A DNA stretch of 64,000 bases from assembly GCF_020447105.2 (NCBI RefSeq), contig NZ_CP096184.1:2790001-2854000 (forward strand), in the 5' to 3' direction. The translations under genes were made by a program, and so were the position numbers. Of the stretch, positions 8,123-15,908 are shown piece by piece. This DNA comes from Demequina sp. TMPB413. Lineage in GTDB: Bacteria; Actinomycetota; Actinomycetes; Actinomycetales; Demequinaceae. Under the pieces are notes generated by a model, which was given only the letters and a program-made list of their open reading frames with translations, ran no database searches and had not been told where the DNA came from. Within the stretch, counting starts at the first letter, position 1; each line of letters begins with the position of its first letter.

Positions 8123-9118
8123 TTACATCGGCTGGACGAGGTCGCGCCACCTCTCGAGCGCGGGCCGATGCGTGAAGCGCGCGTAGTCGCCGCTACGATA
8201 GCGGCGCATGATCCCCGGTAGACGGGCGGGCCAGAACCACGGCATCGTCGCCCGCTGGGCTTCGAAGAGTGCTTTGTCCTCGACGAGTGCCAGGTCTGCG
8301 GCTGCGGCGTTGTGGGCTGCAAGGCGCTCGCGGAGCGACTCCGCCCTGGTGCGCAGTGTCTCGTAGCGATCGCGGCGATAGGTCATGGCCACGCGCACCT
8401 GGCCCCACAGCGTCTGGGGCGGGACGCCGATCTGGTTGCTGCCGTGTACGCGGTAGTCGATCAGTGGCTGCTTCTCCACCAGCAACGTGCCCAAGGACGC
8501 AGCTAAGAAAGCAAGCCACTCGTCGTGCACATAGTGCTCTGGGATTGGTAGGGCTGCGTCGAGGAGGTCGCGCGTGAGCATGGCTGTGGCGCCGGTAACG
8601 ATGTTGCGGCGGACGAGGGGCTCGGCGCCTTTGCCGTCCATGACGGCGTCGAGTTCGTGCGACGCGACGCCATAGGAGGCGAACAAGTGCTCGCCGCTGA
8701 ACGCGCCGGCGTCGTCGACAATGCGGGCGTCGGTGAAAATCATGGCGGGCCGCTTCGCCGTTTGCAGTTGCGGCACGAGCGTGGCCGTCTTGTCGGGACG
8801 CCACACGTCGTCATGGTCGCTCAAGGCGATCAATTCCCCCGTGCACGCCGCGAGCGTGCGTGAGAAGTTGGGTGCTACCCCTCCGGACGGCTCGGTGAAG
8901 GCGATCCGCACCACGTCTCCGCGGGGGTGCGCCGCCGCGATGGTCTCGATGCGCTCAAGCGTGCCATCGGTGGAGCCGTCGTCGCCAATGAGGACCTCAT
9001 CAACAGGGAGGTCTTGGTCGAGAATGCTGCGCAGTTGGGTCTCGATGAAGCGACCGCTGTTATAGGTGCACAGGGCGACGGACACGCGAGGACGGGTAGC
9101 GTCGGGACCAGAATTCAC
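8123..9118 (-). CDS. Family 2 glycosyltransferase (rhamnosyltransferase-like)
   Basis: 331 residues, GT-A fold. PRVSVALCTYNSGRFIETQL begins the Rossmann-like nucleotide-binding half, followed by VLIGDDGSTDGTLERI and the SDHDDVW acidic motif (metal and sugar-nucleotide binding). The C-terminal LLVEKQPLIDYRVHGSNQIG is typical of rhamnosyltransferase-type GT2 enzymes. No transmembrane helix is evident. The GTG at 9116-9118 is chosen because it begins just before the conserved start of the domain and 5 nt after the upstream DUF2304-like gene ends. The open frame itself continues further upstream. Donor and acceptor are unknown. Confidence 0.88.
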   Translation of the reverse strand: MNSGPDATRPRVSVALCTYNSGRFIETQLRSILDQDLPVDEVLIGDDGSTDGTLERIETIAAAHPRGDVVRIAFTEPSGGVAPNFSRTLAACTGELIALSDHDDVWRPDKTATLVPQLQTAKRPAMIFTDARIVDDAGAFSGEHLFASYGVASHELDAVMDGKGAEPLVRRNIVTGATAMLTRDLLDAALPIPEHYVHDEWLAFLAASLGTLLVEKQPLIDYRVHGSNQIGVPPQTLWGQVRVAMTYRRDRYETLRTRAESLRERLAAHNAAAADLALVEDKALFEAQRATMPWFWPARLPGIMRRYRSGDYARFTHRPALERWRDLVQPM

Positions 9119-9123
9119 GGGCG

Positions 9124-9534
9124 TCAGCGCTCGGCTCCCGAACCGCCGTCGTGCCTGGGCTCGCCGCGATCCGCGCAATCGGCCGTCTCGCCGCCAAGCT
9201 CCCCCACCCGCAACTCGAGCAACGCCACGGTCTCTGCGAGGTCGCGCGTCTTGGACTCGAGGCGGGTGAGTTCGGCGCTGTGTTGCAGACTCACCAAAAA
9301 CAGAATGGTGATCGAGACAAAGAACACCAGGTTGACGGGCAGTTCGATGCCTGTCGCTCTCGCCGCCCACGTCAGAGACTCGGGGAACGCGCCTGCGAGG
9401 AGAGCCAGCGCGCCGGCGGCGAGCCACCAGATGGCGTGGCGCTCGCGCAACTTGCGCTGGCGGAGCAGGCTCACCACCACGAGAAGCACAAACAGCGCCG
9501 CCGCGATACTGAAGATGTAGGCCCTCACACTCAT
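9124..9534 (-). CDS. DUF2304-like small membrane protein
   Basis: 136 residues with three hydrophobic segments: IFSIAAALFVLLVVVSLL near the N-terminus, IWWLAAGALALLAGAFP, and LVFFVSITILFLVSLQ. They are followed by a charged coiled coil (ELTRLESKTRDLAETVALLELRV). This matches the DUF2304 family, which is usually encoded beside a dolichyl-phosphate-type GT2. Here it sits between two GT2 genes and overlaps the upstream one by 4 nt. It is presumably an accessory of membrane-linked sugar transfer. No biochemical role can be assigned. Confidence 0.82.
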   Translation of the reverse strand: MSVRAYIFSIAAALFVLLVVVSLLRQRKLRERHAIWWLAAGALALLAGAFPESLTWAARATGIELPVNLVFFVSITILFLVSLQHSAELTRLESKTRDLAETVALLELRVGELGGETADCADRGEPRHDGGSGAER

Positions 9535-10271
9535 GCGGGCACCTCGCTCGTGCTCGGCGCCTTCGCCTTGGGCCGGGCGTACGCGAACATGAGGGCCAGG
9601 GTCGCCCTCGCCAGGTAGATCGCGGCCCGCACAGGGCTTTGCGAGGGCGCGCCTTCGCTGCGGTGGCGCATCGCGGTGGGAACTTGGGTGGCGGTCAGGC
9701 CCGCGCGGCAGGCGAGCACGAGTGACTCAATAGTGTCGCCCAAGTACTCCGCCGGGTACTCGCGAGAGAACAACTCGATCGCGCGCGGACCGGAGGCGCG
9801 GAAGCCCGACGTGGTGTCGGTCAGCTTCGAACGGGCCGTCCTGCTGATGACCCGTGCGAGCACCCAGCTGGCCCAGCGGCGCGGGCCGCGCATCACGTAC
9901 GCGCCCTCGCCTGCAAAGCGGGCACCGATGACGATGTCGTAGTCATCGAGTCGTTCCAGCAGGGCCGCCACGGTGGCGGGGTCGTGTTGACCGTCGGCGT
10001 CGATTTGGACCACCGCGTGAAAGCCATGCTCGGCCGCATAGCGAAAGCCCACACGCATCGCGCCGCCTACGCCAAGGTTGAAGGGCAGCGTGGCGACGAG
10101 CGCTCCAGCGGCCCTCGCGACGTCGCTTGTGCCGTCGGTGGAGCCGTCGTCAACCACCAGCACGGTGATGCCGGGGAGGGTGGCACGCGTCTCGCTGACC
10201 ACGCGCCCAACGGACTGGGATTCGTTGTACGCCGGCATCACGATGAGCGTCTGCCCGAGCGCAGTTCCCAT
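9531..10271 (-). CDS. Family 2 glycosyltransferase, polyprenyl-phosphate sugar synthase type
   Basis: 246 residues. LIVMPAYNESQSVGRVVSE, VLVVDDGSTDGTSDVA, VVQIDADGQHDPATVAALL and VIGARFAGEG are the motifs of the DPM1/Ppm1-like GT2 group. That group transfers a sugar from a nucleotide donor to a polyprenyl-phosphate carrier or a lipid-linked acceptor. There are no C-terminal transmembrane helices, so the DUF2304-like partner next door may provide the membrane anchor. Start ATG 10269-10271, with TATGCT 6 nt upstream (leaderless signal). A longer open frame upstream is disfavoured because homology begins right at LIVMPAYNE. Confidence 0.88.
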   Translation of the reverse strand: MGTALGQTLIVMPAYNESQSVGRVVSETRATLPGITVLVVDDGSTDGTSDVARAAGALVATLPFNLGVGGAMRVGFRYAAEHGFHAVVQIDADGQHDPATVAALLERLDDYDIVIGARFAGEGAYVMRGPRRWASWVLARVISRTARSKLTDTTSGFRASGPRAIELFSREYPAEYLGDTIESLVLACRAGLTATQVPTAMRHRSEGAPSQSPVRAAIYLARATLALMFAYARPKAKAPSTSEVPA

Positions 10272-10277
10272 GGTCGG

Positions 10278-10283
10278 AGCATA
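10278..10283 (-). promoter_or_regulatory. Putative leaderless -10 box (TATGCT) before the GT2 gene
   Basis: TATGCT lies 6 nt before the ATG at 10269-10271 with no room for a Shine-Dalgarno site. It would drive the three-gene GT2/DUF2304/GT2 unit. Confidence 0.4.
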
Positions 10284-10323
10284 GCATCGGGGCCGTCGTG
10301 GCCCCGATGCTGGGACGCCCTCG

Positions 10324-11310
10324 TTAACGGTTGATCGTGGTGCCCGTGCGGGCGGATTCGAGCACTGCGTCCACCACCGCGACGGTCTCCAAACCTTCTC
10401 GCATGGTGACATACGTGGCGGACTTGCCCAGGATGCCGTCGCGGAACGCGGCGTGCTCAGTGGCGAGCGGTTCGGCCTTCGCAATCGCGAAGCGTGTGAC
10501 GTTGCCCTCCGACACTCCGCGGAACCCTGCGATCTGATCCCAGGTGGTCGCGATGGTGCCGTTCTCGAAGAAGGTCAGGTCTGCCGTGAGCGTATCGGCC
10601 ACGAATGCGCCTCGTTCACCGGTGACGATGGTGGCGCGCTCCTTCATGGGTGAGAGCCAGTTGATGAGGTGGCTCGTGACGGTGCCGTTCGCGAGCCGCC
10701 CGGTGATCGACACCAGGTCCTCGTGTTCCCGTCCGCTGCGGTGTGCCACCTGCGCGCTGACCGACGCGTAGGTCGATTGCGCCACCCAAGCGGCGAGGTC
10801 GATGTCGTGCGGGCCTAGGTCGCGCACCACGCCGACGTCGGCGATGCGGGCGGGGAACGGTCCCTGGCGACGCGTGGCAATTTGGTAGACATCGCCGAGC
10901 TCGCCGTTCTCGAGGCGCGCGCGCAGGCTTTGGACCGCAGGGTTGTAGCGCTCGATGTGTCCGACCGCTCCCACGAGACCGCGGCTCTCGAACGCGGTGG
11001 CGATACGTTCGGCGGAGGCGGTGTCGTGGCCGAGAGGCTTCTCCACCAAGGCGTGAACGCCTGCTTCTGCCACCGCAAGGGCGACGGGCTCGTGGTAGAT
11101 CGTGGGCACGGCGACAACGACGTAGTCGAGTCCCGCCTTCAGCAGCGTCTCGATGTCAGGCGCCACCTCAAGTCCGCCCGCGACGCCATGAGCGTCCCCC
11201 ATGCCGTCGGCGACGCCCACAAGATCAACGCCTTCAAGGGCTCGGAGCACGCGAGCGTGGTGACGACCCATGCTCCCGAGACCGATGAGTCCTGCACGCA
11301 AGTTCGCCAT
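10324..11310 (-). CDS. Gfo/Idh/MocA oxidoreductase, WbpB-like UDP-GlcNAcA 3-dehydrogenase
   Basis: 328 residues. An N-terminal Rossmann fold with GLIGLGSMGRHHARVLR is followed by the family motif VEKPLGHD (the EKP lysine) and the C-terminal alpha/beta sheet domain. WbpB oxidises C3 of UDP-GlcNAcA to the 3-keto sugar, re-oxidising its tightly bound NADH with 2-oxoglutarate. The next genes on the strand are a DegT aminotransferase and a LbH acetyltransferase, in the order expected for 3-amination and N-acetylation, so the WbpB role is inferred from both family and context. The start overlaps the stop of the aminotransferase gene (11310). Confidence 0.85.
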   Translation of the reverse strand: MANLRAGLIGLGSMGRHHARVLRALEGVDLVGVADGMGDAHGVAGGLEVAPDIETLLKAGLDYVVVAVPTIYHEPVALAVAEAGVHALVEKPLGHDTASAERIATAFESRGLVGAVGHIERYNPAVQSLRARLENGELGDVYQIATRRQGPFPARIADVGVVRDLGPHDIDLAAWVAQSTYASVSAQVAHRSGREHEDLVSITGRLANGTVTSHLINWLSPMKERATIVTGERGAFVADTLTADLTFFENGTIATTWDQIAGFRGVSEGNVTRFAIAKAEPLATEHAAFRDGILGKSATYVTMREGLETVAVVDAVLESARTGTTINR

Positions 11311-12404
11311 CAGGCACCCGCTCCCGCGACGGCGTTGACGGCTTCGATGACGCGATCAACATCCGCGTCACTGAGGCCCGGGTGTACGGGAAGCGACAAG
11401 ACTTCCTGAGCGGCCTTCGCCGTGACGGGAAGGTCGGCCTCCGTGCGCAGAGACGGCAGTTCGTGGTTGGGGATCGGGTAGTAGACCCCGGAGCCGACTC
11501 CGTGCTCGTCGAGCAGGGCCTTGGCGAAACCGTCCCTGTCCTGGGGGACGCGAATCGTGTACTGGTGGTACACGTGGACGGCGCCCTCGGCAACAGGCGG
11601 GACGACGACGCCCTGAAGGTTCGCGTCGAAACGACCGGCGATCTCTTGGCGGCGGGCGGTCCAGGCGGGCAACTTGGTGAGTTGCACGCGGCCGATCGCG
11701 GCGTGAATGTCCGTCATGCGGGCGTTGAAGCCCACCACCTCGTTCTCGTAGCGGCGCTCCATGCCCTGGTTACGCAACAACTTGACCAACCGTGCGACCT
11801 CGTCGGTGGCACAGGAGACCATTCCGCCCTCGCCGGACGTCATGTTCTTGGTGGGGTAGAGGCTGAACATCGCGAAGGTGCCAAAGGACCCGACGGGGGC
11901 TCCCTGCCACTGGGCGCCGTGCGCTTGCGCGGCATCCTCGACGAGTTGGACCTTGTGCTGCGCAGCGACCTCGGCCAAGCGGGTCATGTCAGCGGGGTGG
12001 CCGTAGAGGTGCACCGGCATGATCGCGGCGGTGCGCTCGGTGATGGCCGCTGCGGCGGCGTCTGGGTCCATGCAGAACGTGTCGGGGTCGATGTCCACGA
12101 ACACGGGAGTGGCGCCGGTCAGGGCGACCGAGTTCCCGGTGGCCGCGAAGGTGAAAGACGGCACGAGGACCTCGTCGCCTGCGCCGATGCCTGCGGCGAG
12201 GAGGCCAAGGTGCAGCCCCGACGTGCCGGAGTTGACGGCCACGCATGTGCGCCCGCCCACCAGTTCGTCAGCGAACTCACGTTCGAAAGCGGCGACCTCT
12301 GGACCCTGAGCGATCATGCCGGAGCGCATGACGCGGTCGACGGCAGCGCGCTCCTCGTCCCCGATGATCGGGCTCGCGGCGGGAATGGTGGGTTGGTTCA
12401 TCAT
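11310..12404 (-). CDS. DegT/DnrJ/EryC1 aminotransferase, WbpE-like
   Basis: 364 residues, PLP-dependent fold type I. It shows the sugar aminotransferase signatures GGRTCVAVNSGTSGLHLGLLA, DEVLVPSFTFAATGNSVAL and VEDAAQAHGAQW. The PLP lysine lies in FSLYPTKNMTSGEGGMV. By context it would transfer the amino group from glutamate to the 3-keto product of the WbpB-like enzyme next door, giving UDP-GlcNAc(3NH2)A. The gene overlaps the oxidoreductase start and follows the acyltransferase by 29 nt. Other keto sugars are possible for this family, so substrate specificity is an inference. Confidence 0.88.
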   Translation of the reverse strand: MMNQPTIPAASPIIGDEERAAVDRVMRSGMIAQGPEVAAFEREFADELVGGRTCVAVNSGTSGLHLGLLAAGIGAGDEVLVPSFTFAATGNSVALTGATPVFVDIDPDTFCMDPDAAAAAITERTAAIMPVHLYGHPADMTRLAEVAAQHKVQLVEDAAQAHGAQWQGAPVGSFGTFAMFSLYPTKNMTSGEGGMVSCATDEVARLVKLLRNQGMERRYENEVVGFNARMTDIHAAIGRVQLTKLPAWTARRQEIAGRFDANLQGVVVPPVAEGAVHVYHQYTIRVPQDRDGFAKALLDEHGVGSGVYYPIPNHELPSLRTEADLPVTAKAAQEVLSLPVHPGLSDADVDRVIEAVNAVAGAGA

Positions 12405-12433
12405 CTCTTCCTTCGATGTGGGAGTCGCGTGCG

Positions 12434-13024
12434 TCAGCGTGGCGCGAGCGCGCCGTCAGTCTCTTCGTACAGGGAGTTGGTCACGGGGCAGCGGTAGGTG
12501 GTGTCGCCCTCCTTGACAAGCGGCGAGCCCGCCTCTCCCACCCAGCCGATGCGTCGGGCGGGAACGCCCACCACGAGCGCGTAGTCAGGGACGTCCTTTG
12601 TCACCACCGCACCGGCGGCGACGGTGGCCCACCGTCCGATGGTCACGGGCGCGACGCACACCGCCCTGGCGCCAACCGAAGCGCCGTGTCGGACAGTGAC
12701 GCCCACCGGCTCCCAGTCGTGCGCGGACTTGACCGAGCCGTCGATGTTGATGGCGCGCGGGAAGTGATCGTTGGTGAACACCACACTCGGACCCACAAAG
12801 ACGCCGTCCTCGAGCACAGTTGGCTCGTACACCAAGGCGTAGTTCTGCACCTTGCAACCGTCGCCCATGGTCACGCCGCTGCCGATGTAGGCGCCACGAC
12901 CGACCACGCAGTCGCGGCCTAGCACGGCGCCCTCTCGTACTTGTGCGAGGTGCCAGATCGAGGAGTCTTCTCCGATGATGGCGTCAGGCGCGACGTCAGC
13001 CGTCTGCGCGACCCGGATGCTCAT
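12434..13024 (-). CDS. Left-handed beta-helix N-acetyltransferase, WbpD-like
   Basis: 196 residues built of hexapeptide repeats, e.g. DAIIGEDSSIWHLAQV, AVLGRDCVVGRGAYIGSG and VTIGRWATVAAGAVVTKDV. An insertion, VFTNDHFPRAI, carries the Asn/His typical of WbpD. WbpD acetylates the 3-amino group of UDP-GlcNAc(3NH2)A using acetyl-CoA. The ATG at 13022-13024 is preceded by TATCGT at 6 nt (leaderless signal). This decides it over an upstream ATG of the same frame. First gene of the acetyltransferase-aminotransferase-oxidoreductase unit. Confidence 0.88.
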   Translation of the reverse strand: MSIRVAQTADVAPDAIIGEDSSIWHLAQVREGAVLGRDCVVGRGAYIGSGVTMGDGCKVQNYALVYEPTVLEDGVFVGPSVVFTNDHFPRAINIDGSVKSAHDWEPVGVTVRHGASVGARAVCVAPVTIGRWATVAAGAVVTKDVPDYALVVGVPARRIGWVGEAGSPLVKEGDTTYRCPVTNSLYEETDGALAPR

Positions 13025-13030
13025 GCGGCC

Positions 13031-13036
13031 ACGATA
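13031..13036 (-). promoter_or_regulatory. Putative leaderless -10 box (TATCGT) of the WbpD-like gene
   Basis: TATCGT lies 6 nt before the ATG at 13022-13024. It lies in the 99-nt gap shared with the divergent promoter at 13112-13117. Confidence 0.4.
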
Positions 13037-13111
13037 CCTCAGGGGTTTGGCACCACGAGCGACCAAAGTCGCGCCCGGACACGCAACGGAAAAGGGGGTC
13101 GAGGCACGCCC

Positions 13112-13117
13112 TACGAT
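13112..13117 (+). promoter_or_regulatory. Putative leaderless -10 box (TACGAT) of the glycosyltransferase/flippase unit
   Basis: TACGAT lies 6 nt before a GTG at 13124 that opens a 19-codon reading frame ending exactly on the start of the next glycosyltransferase gene. Same geometry as the other leaderless sites in this window. Confidence 0.35.
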
Positions 13118-13123
13118 GGAGGC

Positions 13124-13183
13124 GTGCTCACGCAGGTCTCCCCGTCGCTAGGCGCCGTCTCCCACCAAGGGCGCGCCTCGTGA
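13124..13183 (+). CDS. Possible 19-residue leader peptide coupled to the glycosyltransferase
   Basis: A GTG at 13124, 6 nt after TACGAT, opens VLTQVSPSLGAVSHQGRAS and stops with TGA at 13181-13183. The stop overlaps the GTG start (13180-13182) of the glycosyltransferase as GTGA. The downstream gene lacks a clear Shine-Dalgarno sequence, so translation of this short frame may deliver ribosomes to it. No similarity to a known peptide is recognised. It could also be chance, since short frames are common in high-GC DNA. Confidence 0.3.
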   Translation: MLTQVSPSLGAVSHQGRAS

Positions 13184-14559
13184 CGCGCGTGCTGATCATC
13201 ACTGGCTCCTCGCTCGGCGAGCGCCTCGCTGGCCCCGCAATCCGGGCCCGCGCGATGGCCAGAGTGTTGGCCCATGACGGTCACGAGGTGACGCTTGCGA
13301 CGACGGCATCGCTCGACGCCGACGCCTCCGAGGACGCTTTCCGCTCCGTCGCCTTGCGACCAGGGGACAACACTGGCTTCGTCGCCCTCGAACGGACCGT
13401 CGATCTCATTGTCTTCCAGGGCCACGCCATGGAGCAGTTCCGCTCCCTCGCGTCGACGGATCGCGTGGTGGTAGTTGACGCCTACGACCCCATGCACCTG
13501 GAGATGCTTGAGCAGGGCCGCGAGGAGCCGCGCGCCACGTGGGATCTGATGGTGCGCTCGCGAGTCGCGCTGCTCAACCACCAGTTGGTGCGTGCTGACA
13601 TGGTGCTGTGCGCCTCAGCGCGACAGAGGTCCTTCTACCTTGGTCAACTCGCCGCGCTCGGCCGTATCTCACCCACCACGTATGAGAACGACCCGGCGCT
13701 CGAACGCCTCATCGCGATCGCGCCTTTCGGACTGGAGGCGGAGCCCCCCGTGGTGACGCGGCCGGCCGTCCGAGGCGTCGTACCTGGCATTGGCGATGAG
13801 ACGCGCATCGTCATCTGGGGTGGTGGCGTCTATAGCTGGTTCGACCCGTTGCTGTTGATTCGCGCGGTGCACGCGCTCGCGCAGCGGCGCCCCCAGACGG
13901 CGCTCGTGTTCCTTGGGACGCGGCACCCCGGCCAGCAGCCGATGGGTGTGGTCAAGGAAGCGATCGACCTTGCCGAGGAGCTCGGCACACTTGGCAACTC
14001 CGTGATCTTCAACGAGGACTGGGTGCCGTACGACGAACGCGGCAGCTTCCTGCGCGAGGCGAACGCCGGCGTCTCGACCCACCACGCCCACGTGGAGACC
14101 GAGTTCTCCTTCCGCACCCGCATCCTCGATTACCTGTGGGCGGGCCTTCCCATGGTGGTCACCGAGGGAGACACGTTCGCCGACTTGGTGCGCGACGAGC
14201 GCCTTGGCGTTGCGGTGCCGGCTGGAGACCTTGACGCCTTGGTGGACGCGCTCGAGACCGTTCTGTATGACGCGGACTTTGCCGACGCCGCGCGGGCGCG
14301 GGTTGCCGAGGTGCGGGAGCGCTACCTGTGGGAGACCACGCTCGAACCCTTGCGGCGCATCGCGCGGGAGCCGCGCCTCGCCGCCGACGTTGAGGCGGCC
14401 GTCGGGCGCGAGGCCCTTGCCGCCGCCGCAGTGCGTCTGCACGAGCCGGAGGGCAGGCCAGGCCGTGCCCGAGACCTGCGGATGGTGCTGCACTACTTGC
14501 GGCACGGGGGCATCGGCGAGGTGCTGCGCAGGGTCCGCACCAGACGGAACAGCGCGTGA
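13180..14559 (+). CDS. GT-B glycosyltransferase (family 4-like)
   Basis: 459 residues. The N-terminal Rossmann domain begins RVLIITGSSLGERLAGPAIR. The C-terminal half carries IVIWGGGVYSWFDPLLLIRAV, VSTHHAHVETEFSFRTRILDYLWAGLPMVVTEGD (the EX7E-like donor-binding region) and RERYLWETT. This is the layout of retaining GT4-like enzymes acting at the cytoplasmic face of the membrane on a lipid-linked glycan. The GTG start at 13180 overlaps a 19-codon leader frame, and the 3' end overlaps the flippase start (GTGA). Donor sugar unknown. Confidence 0.85.
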   Translation: MTRVLIITGSSLGERLAGPAIRARAMARVLAHDGHEVTLATTASLDADASEDAFRSVALRPGDNTGFVALERTVDLIVFQGHAMEQFRSLASTDRVVVVDAYDPMHLEMLEQGREEPRATWDLMVRSRVALLNHQLVRADMVLCASARQRSFYLGQLAALGRISPTTYENDPALERLIAIAPFGLEAEPPVVTRPAVRGVVPGIGDETRIVIWGGGVYSWFDPLLLIRAVHALAQRRPQTALVFLGTRHPGQQPMGVVKEAIDLAEELGTLGNSVIFNEDWVPYDERGSFLREANAGVSTHHAHVETEFSFRTRILDYLWAGLPMVVTEGDTFADLVRDERLGVAVPAGDLDALVDALETVLYDADFADAARARVAEVRERYLWETTLEPLRRIAREPRLAADVEAAVGREALAAAAVRLHEPEGRPGRARDLRMVLHYLRHGGIGEVLRRVRTRRNSA

Positions 14560-15863
14560 GCGACCCCGTCCTCCCGCCTGCGGTACCCCCCGAGCGCGTC
14601 CTGGCATCCGGTCGCCGCGCGCTCGCGAAGCGCATCCTCGCCTTCGCTGGCGCGCCCTTTCTTTCACTCGTCGCGCCGTTCTTCTTCCTTCCTGTGTTGT
14701 CGCGCCTCGCAGGCGAGGAGGCATGGGTGGCCATCGCCGTCGGCCAGTCGGTGGGCGGCTTCGCCGCTCTGATTGTGGGCATGGGCTATCCGACGCTCGC
14801 GCCGCCCGTTCTCGCCGTGGCCTCCGATGAATGGCGGCGGCGCTACATCGCGAACAGCCTGCATGTGCGGCTGCCAGTCTGGGCTGTCGCTGCCGTGGCC
14901 GCTGGCATGGTCGCCGGTTGGCTCGCACCAGGCGCCTTCCGCGCCGACGCCTTCGCGACCGCCATCGCCATTAGCTTCGCCGGTCTCGCGCCCACCTGGT
15001 ATTGGGTGGGCGTCGGGCGAGCCCTGCCGATCCTGTGGTCTGAGGTGATCCCTCGCGCCGCCGCGATGGTGGTGGCGGCAGGCGTGCTCCTGCTTGGCGG
15101 CGACTTGCTGTGGTACCCGGCGTTGATGGCGCTGGCCATGGCCGCCGGGCCCGCCGTGGTCTACGCGCGCGTCGCTGCCGCCGAACTGTGGAAGCCCAAT
15201 CGGTACGAGGTGGCCGCGGTGCTGCGAGGTCACCTCCCCGCGACGATTGCCGAAAGCGCCGCAGGTGCGTACAACGCGCTCGCGGTGACGCTGGTGACGG
15301 CGGCAACGACCACGTCGGAGGCAGCGAGGTACGTCTCCGGCGACAAGGCCTATCGCATCGGGCAGTACGGCGTCTCGTCGCTGGGAAATGCTCTGCAGGG
15401 CTGGGTGGCCGAGCGGGGGGCAGAAGGTGTGGCTCGGCGGATGCGTGCCGCTGTGGGTCTGCACGTCGCACTTGGGGCGTCTGGCATGGTCGGGTTTAGC
15501 CTGATCGGACCGTGGCTCACGCGGTTCCTCTTCGGTGCCGATGTGGCGATCACTCGGGCCACGGCCATCGGCCTGGGGGTGGCAATCCTGGGGATATCCC
15601 TCGGCACTGTGTTTGGGCGCATTGGGCTCATCATGCTGGGCGCGCGCCGCACCTTCATGGTGTGCGTGGTCTCTGCCTCGGTCGTCGGCGCTACCGCCCT
15701 GCTGGTGGCGGCCGCCCGTTGGGGAGCGCCCGGTGCGGCATGGGCGCTCGGCGGCACCGAGATCGCATCCGGTATCGCTCAGGCAACGGTGCTGGCGGTC
15801 TTGTGGCGCCGTCGCGTGCGCGCCGGTCAACCCTTGCTTCACCAGGCCACCTCGACCGCATAG
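14556..15863 (+). CDS. Polysaccharide flippase (Wzx/MATE-like)
   Basis: 435 residues with about 12 predicted transmembrane helices of the oligosaccharide flippase (MOP) superfamily. The N-terminus is LAKRILAFAGAPFLSLVAPFFFLPVLSRLAGEEAW, and LILGMG-type glycine-rich helices follow. It would move an undecaprenyl-linked oligosaccharide to the outside. The start overlaps the preceding glycosyltransferase by GTGA. Its stop codon TAG (15861-15863) forms part of the proposed -10 of the following DUF2142-like gene. Sequence divergence in this family prevents prediction of the glycan. Confidence 0.82.
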   Translation: MSDPVLPPAVPPERVLASGRRALAKRILAFAGAPFLSLVAPFFFLPVLSRLAGEEAWVAIAVGQSVGGFAALIVGMGYPTLAPPVLAVASDEWRRRYIANSLHVRLPVWAVAAVAAGMVAGWLAPGAFRADAFATAIAISFAGLAPTWYWVGVGRALPILWSEVIPRAAAMVVAAGVLLLGGDLLWYPALMALAMAAGPAVVYARVAAAELWKPNRYEVAAVLRGHLPATIAESAAGAYNALAVTLVTAATTTSEAARYVSGDKAYRIGQYGVSSLGNALQGWVAERGAEGVARRMRAAVGLHVALGASGMVGFSLIGPWLTRFLFGADVAITRATAIGLGVAILGISLGTVFGRIGLIMLGARRTFMVCVVSASVVGATALLVAAARWGAPGAAWALGGTEIASGIAQATVLAVLWRRRVRAGQPLLHQATSTA

Positions 15864-15866
15864 GGT
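15861..15866 (+). promoter_or_regulatory. Putative -10 box (TAGGGT) of the first DUF2142-like gene
   Basis: The context GACCGCA-TAGGGT is mirrored by GACCGCA-TAAAGT before the second paralogue (17483-17488). In both cases the start codon follows about 42-44 nt later behind an AAGGAG site. The conservation suggests the promoter was duplicated with the gene. Confidence 0.4.
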
Positions 15867-15908
15867 GTCACCGGGTGAGATCTGAAGTTGAGTGCGCAAG
15901 GAGGCACC

